The notes: generated by a model not told the origin, from the letters alone. Positions 26,129 to 34,997 are shown, counted from the first letter of the stretch. The stretch is 64,000 nt of DNA from Achromobacter arsenitoxydans SY8 (GCF_000236785.1 NZ_AGUF01000087.1:124001-188000), one strand, 5' to 3'. Translations and numbers: made by a program.

Positions 26129-27328
26129 ATGACCAAGCAGATCCAAGACGCTTACATCGTCGCCGCCACGCGCTTGCCGGTGGGCAAGCGCAACGGCGCC
26201 TACATCACCACCCGCCCCGACGACATGCTTGCCGCCGCGCTGAATGGCGCGCTGGCGCAGGCGCCGGGGCTGGACCCGGCGCGCATCGACGACGTGATCG
26301 CCGGCTGCGCCATGCCGGAGGCCGAACAGGGCATGAACGTGGCGCGCATCGGCCTGCTGCTGGCGGGCCTGCCGCAAAGCGTGGCGGGCGTGACCGTCAA
26401 CCGCTTCTGCGCGTCGGGCCTGCAGGCGGTGGCCGACGCCGCCGCCCGCATCCGCACGGGCGAGGCCGACATCATGATCGGCGCGGGCACCGAATCCATG
26501 AGCGCCATGCCGCAGATCATGGGCAACAAGGTCTCGCTGAACCCCGCCATCTTCGCCCACGAAGAGAACATCGGCATGGCCTTCGGCATGGGCCTGACGG
26601 GCGAAAAAGTCGCCGAGCGCTGGAAGGTGTCGCGCGAAGACCAGGACGCCTTTGCGCTGGCTTCCCACCAGAAAGCGTGCGCCGCGATCGCCGCGGGCCA
26701 TTTCCGCGCCGAGACCACGCCCTACGAAGTGGTGTCGCACCTGCCCGACGGCGCCAGCGGCGCGCTGCGCGTCGTGCGCCGCCTGGTCGAGGTGGACGAA
26801 GGCCCGCGCCCCGACAGCAGCGCAGAGGCGCTGGCGCGCCTGAAGCCGGTGTTCTCGGCGCGCGGCAGCGTCACCGCGGGCAACAGTTCGCAGATGTCCG
26901 ACGGCGCCGCCGCCGTGATCCTGGTGTCCGACCGCATCCTGCGCGAGTTCAACCTGAGCCCGCTCGCGCGCTTCGTGAGCTTCGCCGTCGCCGGCGTGCC
27001 GCCCGAAGTCATGGGCATCGGCCCCATCGCCGCCATTCCCAAGGTGCTGGACCGCGCCGGCATCACCCAGGACGCGCTGGACTGGATCGAGCTCAACGAA
27101 GCCTTCGCGGCGCAGTCGCTGGCCGTGATCCGCGAACTCAAACTGGATCCCGCCAAGATCAACCCGCTGGGCGGCGCGATCGCGTTGGGCCACCCGCTGG
27201 GCGCCACTGGCGCAATCCGCACCGCGACGATCACTCACGGGCTGCGCCGCACCGGCGGCAAGTACGGGCTGGTCACGATGTGCATCGGCACGGGCATGGG
27301 CGCCGCCGGCCTGTTCGAGGCCATGTAG
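26129..27328 (+). CDS. fadA: Acetyl-CoA C-acyltransferase (FadA-type thiolase)
   Basis: Thiolase of 399 residues. The nucleophilic cysteine is in VNRFCASGLQAV (about residue 94), the NEAFAAQSLAV motif, GGAIALGHPLGATGAIRT and the C-terminal CIGTGMGAAGLFEAM are all present. It differs in length and sequence from the FadI-like thiolase upstream, so the operon has two thiolase types. It starts 9 bases after the FadN-like gene behind AAGGAACG, a layout like fadN-fadA in bacilli. Expected function is the last step of beta-oxidation; chain-length preference is not determined by sequence. Confidence 0.93.
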   Translation: MTKQIQDAYIVAATRLPVGKRNGAYITTRPDDMLAAALNGALAQAPGLDPARIDDVIAGCAMPEAEQGMNVARIGLLLAGLPQSVAGVTVNRFCASGLQAVADAAARIRTGEADIMIGAGTESMSAMPQIMGNKVSLNPAIFAHEENIGMAFGMGLTGEKVAERWKVSREDQDAFALASHQKACAAIAAGHFRAETTPYEVVSHLPDGASGALRVVRRLVEVDEGPRPDSSAEALARLKPVFSARGSVTAGNSSQMSDGAAAVILVSDRILREFNLSPLARFVSFAVAGVPPEVMGIGPIAAIPKVLDRAGITQDALDWIELNEAFAAQSLAVIRELKLDPAKINPLGGAIALGHPLGATGAIRTATITHGLRRTGGKYGLVTMCIGTGMGAAGLFEAM

Positions 27329-27345
27329 CAGGAACGGCGCCCAGC

Positions 27346-27891
27346 GTGAAGCCATACTGGTTCAAAAGCCTGTCGCCGCAATGGCGCGCGCGCCTGATGC
27401 GGGTGGGATTCAACCTGCATCCGGCCTTTCGCGCCACCGGCGGGCGGGTGATGCACGTGTCGCCGGATTTCCAGCACATCCGCATCAAGCTGCCCCTGCT
27501 GCGGCGCACCCGCAATATTGTGGGGTCCATGTATGGCGGTTCGCTGTTCGCCGTGACGGACGGCGCCCACCCGACGATGCTGATGTCCGCGCTGGGCGCG
27601 GACCACATCGTATGGGACAAGGCGGCGTCCATCCGCTTCCGCAAGCCCGCCTACACCACGCTGTACGTGGACTTCCGGCTGCCGCCCGGCGAAATCGCCG
27701 AGATCCGCCGCCTTCTGGCCCAAGACCACGAAACGACCCGCACCTATACGGTCGAACTGAAGGACAAGGACGACGTCGTCTACGCCGTCGTCGAACGCAC
27801 GATCTACATCGCAGACAAAAAGTTCTACAAGCAGAAGAACACTGGAGGAGACAAATGCGTTGCATCCCCGGAGGGCGCGCCGCCGCCCTGA
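27346..27891 (+). CDS. DUF4442 / hotdog-fold thioesterase-like protein
   Basis: Protein of 181 residues from GTG 27346, which follows AGGAA at 27330-27334. It has the pattern of DUF4442 proteins, a hotdog-fold group related to acyl-CoA thioesterases: an N-terminal basic stretch (KSLSPQWRARLMRVGFNLHP), then NIVGSMYGGSLFAVTDGAH, where G-G-S-L-F-A corresponds to the active-site helix, and IVWDKAASIRFRKPAY. It lies 17 bases after fadA and its end overlaps the next start by 37 bases. It may hydrolyse acyl-CoA or acyl-ACP; this is inferred from fold and place. An in-frame ATG at 27397 would give a shorter protein. Confidence 0.75.
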   Translation: MKPYWFKSLSPQWRARLMRVGFNLHPAFRATGGRVMHVSPDFQHIRIKLPLLRRTRNIVGSMYGGSLFAVTDGAHPTMLMSALGADHIVWDKAASIRFRKPAYTTLYVDFRLPPGEIAEIRRLLAQDHETTRTYTVELKDKDDVVYAVVERTIYIADKKFYKQKNTGGDKCVASPEGAPPP

Positions 27892-28445
27892 GCTTGATAC
27901 TTGCGGCCGGTCTGGCGGGCGCGCCCGCCCATTCCGCCGATGCCGAGGTCGGTGGCGTGCGCGTGCCCGAGCGTCTTGCCGAAGGCGGACATGCCCTGGT
28001 GCTCAACGGCGCCGGCCTGCGCACCCGGTTCGTCGTGAAGGTCTACGTGGCGGCGCTGTACGCGACCGAAAAGACTGGCGACGCGGCGGCGCTGATCAAC
28101 AGCACGCAACCGCGCCGCATGCGCCTGCAGCTGCTGCGCGATGTCGACAGCAAAAGCCTGGACGGGGCCCTGCAGGACGGATTGCGCGACAATACATCTG
28201 CGCAGGACCTTGCCGCACTGAAGGAACCCGCGCAGCGCCTGTCCGGTCTGATGGCCGAAATCGGCGCGGCGCGCGAAGGCGATGTCATCGACCTGGACTT
28301 CGATGCCCAGGGAGTCGCCATCGCCCGCAACGGCAAGCGGCTCGGCCGCATCGACGACCCCGCGTTCGCACGCGCCCTGCTGCGCGTCTGGCTGGGCGAC
28401 AGCCCGGCGCAGGCCTCCCTGAAAAAAGCCCTCCTGGGCAACTAG
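27855..28445 (+). CDS. Chalcone isomerase-like periplasmic protein
   Basis: Protein of 196 residues that starts at ATG 27855 behind GGAGGAG; it overlaps the DUF4442 gene by 37 bases. A signal peptide (LSLILAAGLAGAPAHSADA) is followed by VGGVRVPERLAEGGHALVLN and VVKVYVAALYATEKTGD, the pattern of the bacterial chalcone isomerase-like family (Chalcone_3 type), whose members are often secreted and not true chalcone isomerases. Related fold families bind fatty acids, which fits its place in a fatty-acid operon, but this is inference. It ends 50 bases before fadD. No catalytic residues of plant chalcone isomerase can be claimed from sequence alone. Confidence 0.75.
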   Translation: MRCIPGGRAAALSLILAAGLAGAPAHSADAEVGGVRVPERLAEGGHALVLNGAGLRTRFVVKVYVAALYATEKTGDAAALINSTQPRRMRLQLLRDVDSKSLDGALQDGLRDNTSAQDLAALKEPAQRLSGLMAEIGAAREGDVIDLDFDAQGVAIARNGKRLGRIDDPAFARALLRVWLGDSPAQASLKKALLGN

Positions 28446-28494
28446 GGCCTATTGGCGTCAACCGGCCCTGGCGCCCTGAACGGAACCGCACGAC

Positions 28495-30204
28495 ATGGAA
28501 CGAATCTGGCTCAAGAGCTACCCCGACGGCGTGCCCGCCGACATCGAGACCGACGGCGCGACAACCCTGGTGTCCATCGTCCGGGAAAGCTGCCGCCGCT
28601 TTCCCGAAAAGACCGCCTACATCAGCATGGGCAAGTCGATCAGCTACGCGGAGCTGGACGCGCTGACGCGCGCATTCGCTGCGTGGCTGCACGCGAACGG
28701 CCTGGGCCGCGGCGACCGCGTCGCCCTGATGATGCCCAATCTGCTGCAGTACCCCATCTGCCTGTTCGGCGCCCTGCGCGCCGGATGCATCGTCGTCAAC
28801 TGCAACCCGCTCTATACCGCCCGCGAACTCGAGCACCAATTGGCTGATTCCGGCGCGCGCGCCATCGTGGTGGCCGACAACTTCGCGGCCACCGTGCAAA
28901 AGGCCCTGCCCGGCACGGGGATCGAACATGTGCTGGTCACGTCCATCGGGGAAATGCTGGGGCCGGTCAAGGGCCGGCTCGTCGACTTCGTGGTCCGCCG
29001 CGTCAAGCGCATGGTGCCGGCCTGGTCCCTGCCCGGCGCGCTGCGGCTGGGCGACGCGCTGCGCGCGGGACGCGACGCGGCATTCACCGACGTCGCACTC
29101 ACGCCCGACGATCTTGCCTTCCTGCAATACACAGGCGGCACGACCGGCGTGGCCAAGGCCGCCATGCTGTCGCACGGCAACCTGGTGGCCAACGTGAGCC
29201 AGGCCTACGCCTGGGTCAGGCCCCTGGTCAAGGATGGCGAGGAATGCATCGTGACGGCATTGCCGCTGTATCACATCTTCGCGCTCACGGCGAACTGCCT
29301 GACCTTCATGAAGCTGGGCGCCAGCAACCTGCTCATCATCAATCCCCGCGACATCCCTACCCTGATCAAGGAAATGGGCAAGGTGCCGATGTCCGCCTTC
29401 ACGGGCGTGAACACGCTCTTTAACGCGCTGCTCAACCACCCCGACTTCGCCCGCCTGGATTTCTCGCGCCTGCGCCTGACCATGGGCGGCGGCATGGCGG
29501 TGCAGCGCTCGGTCGCAGACCGCTGGCGCGCCGTGACCGGGATCTCCATCGCGCAGGCCTACGGCCTGACCGAAACCTCGCCCGCCGTCACCATCAATCA
29601 CCTGAACACCAAGGTCTTCACCGGCTCCATCGGGCTGCCCGTACCGTCCACCGAGCTCTCGATCCGCAACGACGAGGGACGCGAACTGGACATCGGCGAA
29701 AGCGGCGAGATCTGCGTGCGCGGCCCGCAAGTGACGCGGGGTTACTGGAACCGCCCCGACGAAACGGCGCTGGTCATGTACCCGGACGGCTTCCTGCGCA
29801 CCGGCGACATCGGCTACGTCGACGACACCGGCTACGTGTACCTGGTGGACCGCAAGAAGGACATGATTCTCGTGTCCGGCTTCAACGTCTATCCAAACGA
29901 GGTCGAGGACGTGGCCGCCCTGCATCCCGGCGTCCGGGAAGTCGCCGCCGTGGGCGTGCCCGACGAGCGCTCGGGCGAGGCGGTCAAACTCTATGTGATC
30001 CGCAAAGACCCCGCCCTGGACGCCGAAACCCTGATCGCGCACTGCCGCACCCAGCTGACGGGCTACAAGGTGCCGCGCTACGTCGAGTTCCGCGACGACC
30101 TGCCGCGCACCAACGTAGGCAAGATCCTGCGGCGAGAACTTCGGCCGGAGGCGCCTGGGGCATCCGAATCGCAGCCAGCCGTCCCGGCATCAGCCAAGAA
30201 CTGA
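28495..30204 (+). CDS. fadD: Long-chain fatty acid-CoA ligase FadD
   Basis: AMP-forming acyl-CoA synthetase of 569 residues. The P-loop motif is QYTGGTTGVAKAAMLSHGNL at about residue 212, followed by LPLYHIFALTANCL, the adenylate motif AYGLTETSPAV, GDIGYVDDTGYVYLVDRKKD and the FACS region GFNVYPNEVED. The C-terminal catalytic lysine is in NVGKILRREL. It activates imported fatty acids to acyl-CoA, the substrate of FadE and the two multifunctional enzymes. It is the last gene of the fad operon and a clear terminator follows about 130 bases later. Confidence 0.95.
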   Translation: MERIWLKSYPDGVPADIETDGATTLVSIVRESCRRFPEKTAYISMGKSISYAELDALTRAFAAWLHANGLGRGDRVALMMPNLLQYPICLFGALRAGCIVVNCNPLYTARELEHQLADSGARAIVVADNFAATVQKALPGTGIEHVLVTSIGEMLGPVKGRLVDFVVRRVKRMVPAWSLPGALRLGDALRAGRDAAFTDVALTPDDLAFLQYTGGTTGVAKAAMLSHGNLVANVSQAYAWVRPLVKDGEECIVTALPLYHIFALTANCLTFMKLGASNLLIINPRDIPTLIKEMGKVPMSAFTGVNTLFNALLNHPDFARLDFSRLRLTMGGGMAVQRSVADRWRAVTGISIAQAYGLTETSPAVTINHLNTKVFTGSIGLPVPSTELSIRNDEGRELDIGESGEICVRGPQVTRGYWNRPDETALVMYPDGFLRTGDIGYVDDTGYVYLVDRKKDMILVSGFNVYPNEVEDVAALHPGVREVAAVGVPDERSGEAVKLYVIRKDPALDAETLIAHCRTQLTGYKVPRYVEFRDDLPRTNVGKILRRELRPEAPGASESQPAVPASAKN

Positions 30205-30335
30205 CGCGATCCGCGGCTCGACCGACCGCCCGGATCCGCACTTGGCGAGTGTCGCGCCGCGCCAACAGCCGCCACCCGCGATGCGGCAGGCCCTGTCTAG
30301 CCAAGCCCCTGAAAACACTAAATATTCTCCATTCC

Positions 30336-30369
30336 GCCCTGCCACCGCGCCGGTGTGCAGGGCTTTTTT
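30336..30369 (+). terminator. Rho-independent terminator of the fad operon
   Basis: Near-perfect stem GCCCTGCCACCG with CGGTGTGCAGGGC, small loop, followed by TTTTTT at 30364-30369. It ends transcription from fadD and insulates the iron-regulated gene. Confidence 0.88.
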
Positions 30370-30410
30370 ACATCTTGGCTCCCTCCGCGCTATTGGCTAC
30401 CGATATCAAC

Positions 30411-30434
30411 GCAATTAATAATAATTATCGTTGC
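30411..30434 (+). promoter_or_regulatory. Candidate Fur box upstream of the siderophore receptor
   Basis: The AT-rich run at 30411-30434 contains AATAATAATTATCG, close to the repeated NATAAT hexamers of Fur boxes. It lies about 50 bases ahead of the TTG start of the TonB-dependent receptor. Iron-dependent repression is expected for such receptors. Confidence 0.6.
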
Positions 30435-30485
30435 TATTTCTATATGTAACTGGCTGGCCCTGCCCAAAGCCAGTAGGGAGATCTC

Positions 30486-32603
30486 TTGAAACGCCACCCG
30501 ACCCAGGCCGCGCCGCGCGCGAGCCGCCGCCCCCGATTGCCCGCCGCCGCCGCGCTGGCTGCCTGCCTGGGTGCGGGCGCCGCGCACGCGCAGCCCGAAC
30601 AACCCGCCACCCTGCCCGCCGTCCAAGTCCTGGGCACCGGCGAAACCGCCACCGGCCCGGTCGACGGCTATGTCGCCCGTCGCAGCGCCACCGGCACCAA
30701 GACTGATACCCCTCTGTCCGAAACGCCGCAGGCGATCACGGTGATCCCGCGCGAGCAGATCATCGACCAGGGCGCGCAGAACGTGCAGGACACCATGAAT
30801 TACGCCGCCGGTGTGCGTCCAAACGCGTACGGCGTGGACAACCGCGGCGACTACGTGCGCGTTCGCGGCGTGGAACCCGTGCAGTACCTGGACGGCCTGC
30901 GCCAGTTCTTCAACTACAACAACCCGCGCACCGAGGTGTACGGCCTGGAACGCGTGGAAGTGCTGCGCGGGCCGTCGTCGATGCTTTACGGCCAGGGCAG
31001 CACCGGCGGCATCGTCAACCTGGTCAGCAAGCGCCCGCAGGCTGAACAGCAGGGCGAAATCGGCGTGCTGCTGGGCAACTTCAACCGCCGCGAGATCCAG
31101 GCCGACTTCACCGGCCCGCTGACCGAGGACGGCCAGTGGCTGTACCGCGTGGTGGCGGTGGGACGCGACAGCGACACCCAGATGCAGTATGCGCAGGATG
31201 ACCGCCTGTTCCTGGCGCCCTCGCTTACCTGGCAGCCCAGCGCGGCGACCTCGCTCACCCTGCAGGCGTCGTGGCAGAAGGACAGGTCCGGCACCACGCA
31301 GTCGTTCCTGCCCTGGAGCGGAACCGTGGAGCACAATCCGAACGGCCGCATTCCCACGCGCCGCTTCGTCAGCGAGCCCGGCTTCGACGCCTACGACACC
31401 GAGCAGTTCAACGTAGGCTGGCTGTTCGAACACAAGTTCAACGACACGTGGAAATTCCGCCAGAACTTCCGCAACACCATCAGCCGCGTCGATTACCAGT
31501 CGCTCTATCCGAACGTCTACGGCGCGCGGCGCGGCGACTCCTACATTGATCCCGAACAGACCACCACCGACCGCTTCTACTACATCAACAAGCCGCGCAT
31601 GCGCACCCTGCTGGCCGACCAGAACCTGGAAGGCAAGCTGAACTGGGGCCGCACGGAACACACCGTCATCGTGGGCATGGATTATTCGCGCTACCGCGAG
31701 ACCAGCCGCACGGACAGCGGGCTTGGGTCGCCGCTGAACCTGTACCACCCGGCCTACGGCAACGCGCCGGACTACACGCTGTCCGACACCCCGAAGCAGA
31801 AGCAGCAACAGATCGGCTTCTACGCGCAGGACCAGATCAAGTTCGACAAAAACTGGATCTTCCTGGCCGGCATCCGCCGCGACCGCGCCGAGAGCACGAC
31901 GGACGGGCAGGACAAGGAAACCGATCAAGCCACCACCAAGCGCTTCGGCCTGATGTATGCGGCCGACAACGGCCTGTCTCCCTACGTCAGCTACAGCGAG
32001 TCGTTCACCCCGATCGCCGGCGCCGACTTCTACAACCAGCGCTGGAAGCCGATGCGCGGCAAGCAGTGGGAAGCGGGCCTGAAGTACATGCCCAAGGACG
32101 CCGACATGGAGTTCACGGCGGCGGCCTACGATCTGCGCGAGCACAACCGCCAGACCAACGACCCCGAGAATCCCAACAACCAGATCCAGGCGGGCAAGAC
32201 GCGCACGCGCGGCGTGGAACTGGAGATGCGCGGGCGCGTCACGAAGGAACTGGACGTGATCGCCAACTACATCTATACCGACATCGACCCGCAGCTTGAA
32301 GGCATCCCCAAGCACATGGCGTCCCTGTGGGGCAAGTACCGCTTCGCCATCGCCAACCAGCCGGGATTCGCCGTGGGCGCGGGCGTGCGCTACCTGTCCA
32401 AGTTCCGCGACGGCGGCGCGCCCGAGACGCCGTCGGTGACCCTGTTCGACGCCATGCTCAGCTATTCCAGCGGCCCGTGGCGCTACGCGCTGAACGTCAA
32501 CAACATTGCGGACCGGACGTACGAGGTGGTCTGCCTGGATCGCGGCGACTGCTTCTACGGCGCGCGCCGCACCGTAATGCTGAGCGGCGCCTACCGCTTC
32601 TGA
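30486..32603 (+). CDS. TonB-dependent siderophore receptor
   Basis: Outer-membrane receptor of 705 residues. A signal peptide (about residues 1-37, ending in AGAAHA) is followed by a plug domain with SETPQAITVIPREQIIDQGA, VRVRGVEPVQYLDGLRQF and VEVLRGPSSMLYGQGSTGGI, the standard TonB-dependent siderophore receptor signature. The barrel ends with GARRTVMLSGAYRF, a C-terminal aromatic. The C-terminal loop carries two cysteines (VCLDRGDC), common in ferric-hydroxamate and ferrioxamine-type receptors. Translation begins at TTG 30486 behind GGGAG. Ligand cannot be assigned; no siderophore synthesis gene is in the window, so it may take up a foreign siderophore. A Fur-box-like sequence lies upstream. 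Confidence 0.93.
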   Translation: MKRHPTQAAPRASRRPRLPAAAALAACLGAGAAHAQPEQPATLPAVQVLGTGETATGPVDGYVARRSATGTKTDTPLSETPQAITVIPREQIIDQGAQNVQDTMNYAAGVRPNAYGVDNRGDYVRVRGVEPVQYLDGLRQFFNYNNPRTEVYGLERVEVLRGPSSMLYGQGSTGGIVNLVSKRPQAEQQGEIGVLLGNFNRREIQADFTGPLTEDGQWLYRVVAVGRDSDTQMQYAQDDRLFLAPSLTWQPSAATSLTLQASWQKDRSGTTQSFLPWSGTVEHNPNGRIPTRRFVSEPGFDAYDTEQFNVGWLFEHKFNDTWKFRQNFRNTISRVDYQSLYPNVYGARRGDSYIDPEQTTTDRFYYINKPRMRTLLADQNLEGKLNWGRTEHTVIVGMDYSRYRETSRTDSGLGSPLNLYHPAYGNAPDYTLSDTPKQKQQQIGFYAQDQIKFDKNWIFLAGIRRDRAESTTDGQDKETDQATTKRFGLMYAADNGLSPYVSYSESFTPIAGADFYNQRWKPMRGKQWEAGLKYMPKDADMEFTAAAYDLREHNRQTNDPENPNNQIQAGKTRTRGVELEMRGRVTKELDVIANYIYTDIDPQLEGIPKHMASLWGKYRFAIANQPGFAVGAGVRYLSKFRDGGAPETPSVTLFDAMLSYSSGPWRYALNVNNIADRTYEVVCLDRGDCFYGARRTVMLSGAYRF

Positions 32604-32643
32604 TCGCTCAATCCGTCCCCGAATGTGGGACTCCAGATGGCGA

Positions 32644-32680
32644 ACACCTGTACGTACATGCTGTACGTACAGGTGTACAC
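32644..32680. promoter_or_regulatory. Candidate GntR operator: paired TGTACGTACA sites
   Basis: Arms of 14 bases (ACACCTGTACGTAC at 32644-32657 and complement at 32663-32676) flank a 5-base centre. Within it the decamer TGTACGTACA occurs twice, at 32649-32658 and 32662-32671, 13 bases apart, and GTGTACAC follows at 32673-32680. GT-N-T-A-N-AC-type palindromes are typical of HutC/UTRA GntR regulators, and such a regulator ends the operon that starts 80 bases downstream. Confidence 0.65.
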
Positions 32681-32757
32681 TACGATTTTTCCAACCCCCG
32701 ACAGACGCGCGCCTAGAACGTCTGCAACTTTAGAAAAATCGTCCTGGAGACCCCGAA

Positions 32758-33783
32758 GTGTCGACCGAAACTACCCGCTCGCCCTTTTTTGGCACGATGC
32801 AGAAAATCCCCGGTGGATTGATGCTGGTGCCGCTGATCCTGGGTTCCCTGATCGGCACCTTCGCCCCCGATGCGCTGGCCATCGGCGGCTTCACCACGGC
32901 CCTGTTCAAGAACAGCGCGCTGCCCCTCATCGCGCTGCTCATTTTCGCGACCGGCACGCACGTCAACGCGCGCACCGGCGGCCCCATCCTGGCCACCGCA
33001 GGCACGATCCTGCTGATGAAGACCCTGGTGCCCGCCACCCTCATCATCATCCTGGGCAGCTACGTCGGCCTGGACGGGCTGTGGGGCGTTTCCATCCTGG
33101 CGCTGCTTGCGGCCTTCGACAACAGCAACGGCGGCCTGTGGCTGGCCTACACCGGCCAGTACGGCGACGCCCGCGACCGCGGCGCCTACGTGGCCAGCGC
33201 CGTCAACGACGGCCCCTTCTTCAGCCTGCTGTTCCTGGGCGCGTCCGGCCTGGCCGACATTCCGATGATCGCGCTGGTGGCCGCCCTGGTGCCTTTCCTG
33301 CTGGGCGTGGTCGTGGGCAACCTGGACCCCAAGTGGCGCGACGTGCTCAAGCCCGTGCCCAACATCGTCATCCCGTTCTTCGCGTTCGCGCTGGGCACCG
33401 GCATCAACCTGGGCGCCGTGGTCGGCGGCGGCATCAGCGGCCTGATCCTGGGCCTGATCATCAGCCCCATCACGGGCGGCCTGGTCTACCTGGGCTACCG
33501 CATGATCCTGCGCCGCGGCGGCAAGAGCGGCCTGGGCTTCGCGGCCGGCACCACCGCCGGCAACGCCATCGCCACCCCCGCCGTGGTTGCGGCGGCCGAC
33601 CCCAACTTCCAGCAATACGTGTCCACCGCCACCGCTCAGGTCGCGGCTTGCGTGCTGATCAGCTCGATCCTGGCCCCGATGCTGGCCTCTTACTTCCTCA
33701 AGCGTGCGGGTGAACTCAAGTCCGAGGACGCCGACGCCAGCGTGGCCCCGCCCCTGACGCAAGCGCGCGGAGAGGCGCTTTGA
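32758..33783 (+). CDS. kdgT: 2-keto-3-deoxygluconate permease-type sugar-acid transporter
   Basis: Membrane protein of 341 residues with about ten hydrophobic segments. Near the start MQKIPGGLMLVPLILGSLIG is characteristic of KdgT, followed by LAAFDNSNGGLWLAYTGQYG and VNDGPFFSLLFLGASG, and GNLDPKWRDVLKP with IPFFAFALGTG. KdgT carries 2-keto-3-deoxygluconate by proton symport in enterobacteria. Here it heads an operon with a four-carbon acid-sugar kinase and PdxA2, so its real substrate may be a threonate- or erythronate-like acid (inference). Translation starts at GTG 32758 behind TGGAGA. The stop overlaps the next start by 4 bases. Confidence 0.85.
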   Translation: MSTETTRSPFFGTMQKIPGGLMLVPLILGSLIGTFAPDALAIGGFTTALFKNSALPLIALLIFATGTHVNARTGGPILATAGTILLMKTLVPATLIIILGSYVGLDGLWGVSILALLAAFDNSNGGLWLAYTGQYGDARDRGAYVASAVNDGPFFSLLFLGASGLADIPMIALVAALVPFLLGVVVGNLDPKWRDVLKPVPNIVIPFFAFALGTGINLGAVVGGGISGLILGLIISPITGGLVYLGYRMILRRGGKSGLGFAAGTTAGNAIATPAVVAAADPNFQQYVSTATAQVAACVLISSILAPMLASYFLKRAGELKSEDADASVAPPLTQARGEAL

Positions 33784-34997
33784 CGCCCGTCATCGCCATC
33801 GTCGCGGATGACCTGACCGGGTCCGGCGACACCGCCGTGCAGTTCGTGCGCGCCGGCTGGAGCACGCACCTGTCCATCGGCGGCGCCGACGAAGCGCTGT
33901 CGGGACCGGCCACAGAGGGCGTCGAAGTGCTGTCGGTCACGACCAACAGCCGCGCGCTGAACGCCGCCGACGCGGCCGACGTGATCCGCCGAAACGTGCG
34001 GCAACTGCGGGACGCCGGCGTCTCGCGCCTGTACAAGAAGGTGGACTCCACCTTGCGGGGCGCGTTCAAGGCCGAGATCGACGCGGCGCGCGACGCCTGG
34101 GGCGAAGACGCCATCGCGGTGATCTGCCCCGCCTTCCCGGCTACGGGCCGCACCGTCGAGCAAGGCATTCTCTACGTCAACGGCAAGCCCGTCACGGAAA
34201 CCTCGGCGGCGACGGACCCGGTCACGCCGGTGACCGAAAGCCATATCCCGACCCTGCTGGGCTGCGCCCACGTCGCGCCCCTGGACGGCGATACCCCTGA
34301 AACGCTGGCGGCGCGCATCGCGCAGGCCGGCAACACAGTGGTCGTCGACGCCGCCACCGACGCCGACCTGGAACGGCTGGCGCGCGCCATCGGACTGCTG
34401 GGCGAGCGCGCCCTGCCCGTGGGCGCGGGCGGCCTGGCCGTGCCGCTGGCCCGCGTCTGGGCCGGCGCGGACCAGACCGCGCCCGTCGTGGTCGTGGTGA
34501 CCTCGCAGCACAGCGCGGCGCGCGCGCAAGCCGCCGCCCTGCAGGCCGCGGGCGCCGACACCTGGACGCCCTCGCTCGACCAGCTGGCCGACGATGCGCA
34601 GTGGCAAGCCTGGAGCCAGCCCCTGCTGCAGGCGCATGCGCAGGCGCCCGCCGAAGCCGGCACCATCCTGCTGCTGGCCCCTGAAGGGCAACGCGCGGGC
34701 CTGGATTCCGAGACGGTCGCCGACCGTCTGGGCAGCCTGGCCGCGCAATTGATCCGCGCCTCGCGCGCGGCCGGCGTTGTCGCCACCGGCGGCGACGGCG
34801 CACGCAGCGTACTGGTGGCGCTGCAGGCCAACGGCATTGCGCTGGTGGACGAAGTAATGGGCGGCGTGCCCCTGGGCACGCTGACCGGAGGCACGGCCGT
34901 GGGCCTGCCCGTGGTGACCAAGGCCGGCGGCTTTGGCACCGAAGATGTATTGGTTCGCGCGGTGCGCGCGATCCGCGACAGGAGATTCAAGCGATGA
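33780..34997 (+). CDS. Four-carbon acid sugar kinase (DUF1537 family)
   Basis: ATP-dependent kinase of 405 residues of the family formerly called DUF1537. The N-terminal half has the substrate motif IVADDLTGSGDTAVQF (residues 6-21) and LYKKVDSTLRGAFKAEIDAA. The C-terminal nucleotide-binding half has VVATGGDGARSVLVAL and TLTGGTAVGLPVVTKAGGFG. Family members phosphorylate threonate, erythronate or related 3-oxo acids at C4. With PdxA2 next to it, the expected route is acid to acid-4-phosphate to dihydroxyacetone phosphate. Translation starts at TTG 33780, 8 bases behind GGAGAGG, overlapping the permease stop. Confidence 0.9.
   Translation: MTPVIAIVADDLTGSGDTAVQFVRAGWSTHLSIGGADEALSGPATEGVEVLSVTTNSRALNAADAADVIRRNVRQLRDAGVSRLYKKVDSTLRGAFKAEIDAARDAWGEDAIAVICPAFPATGRTVEQGILYVNGKPVTETSAATDPVTPVTESHIPTLLGCAHVAPLDGDTPETLAARIAQAGNTVVVDAATDADLERLARAIGLLGERALPVGAGGLAVPLARVWAGADQTAPVVVVVTSQHSAARAQAAALQAAGADTWTPSLDQLADDAQWQAWSQPLLQAHAQAPAEAGTILLLAPEGQRAGLDSETVADRLGSLAAQLIRASRAAGVVATGGDGARSVLVALQANGIALVDEVMGGVPLGTLTGGTAVGLPVVTKAGGFGTEDVLVRAVRAIRDRRFKR

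Larger units (their letters stand above)
30205..30485. other. Intergenic region between fadD and the TonB receptor
   Basis: No gene is supported. It contains the fadD terminator at 30336-30369 and the AT-rich, Fur-box-like stretch at 30411-30434 that precedes the siderophore receptor gene. Confidence 0.6.

Noticed and set aside
23225-27355. Reverse open frame of about 1370 codons opposite the second fad module
   Set aside because: Same reason: shadow frame created by the GC-biased third position of the plus-strand genes.
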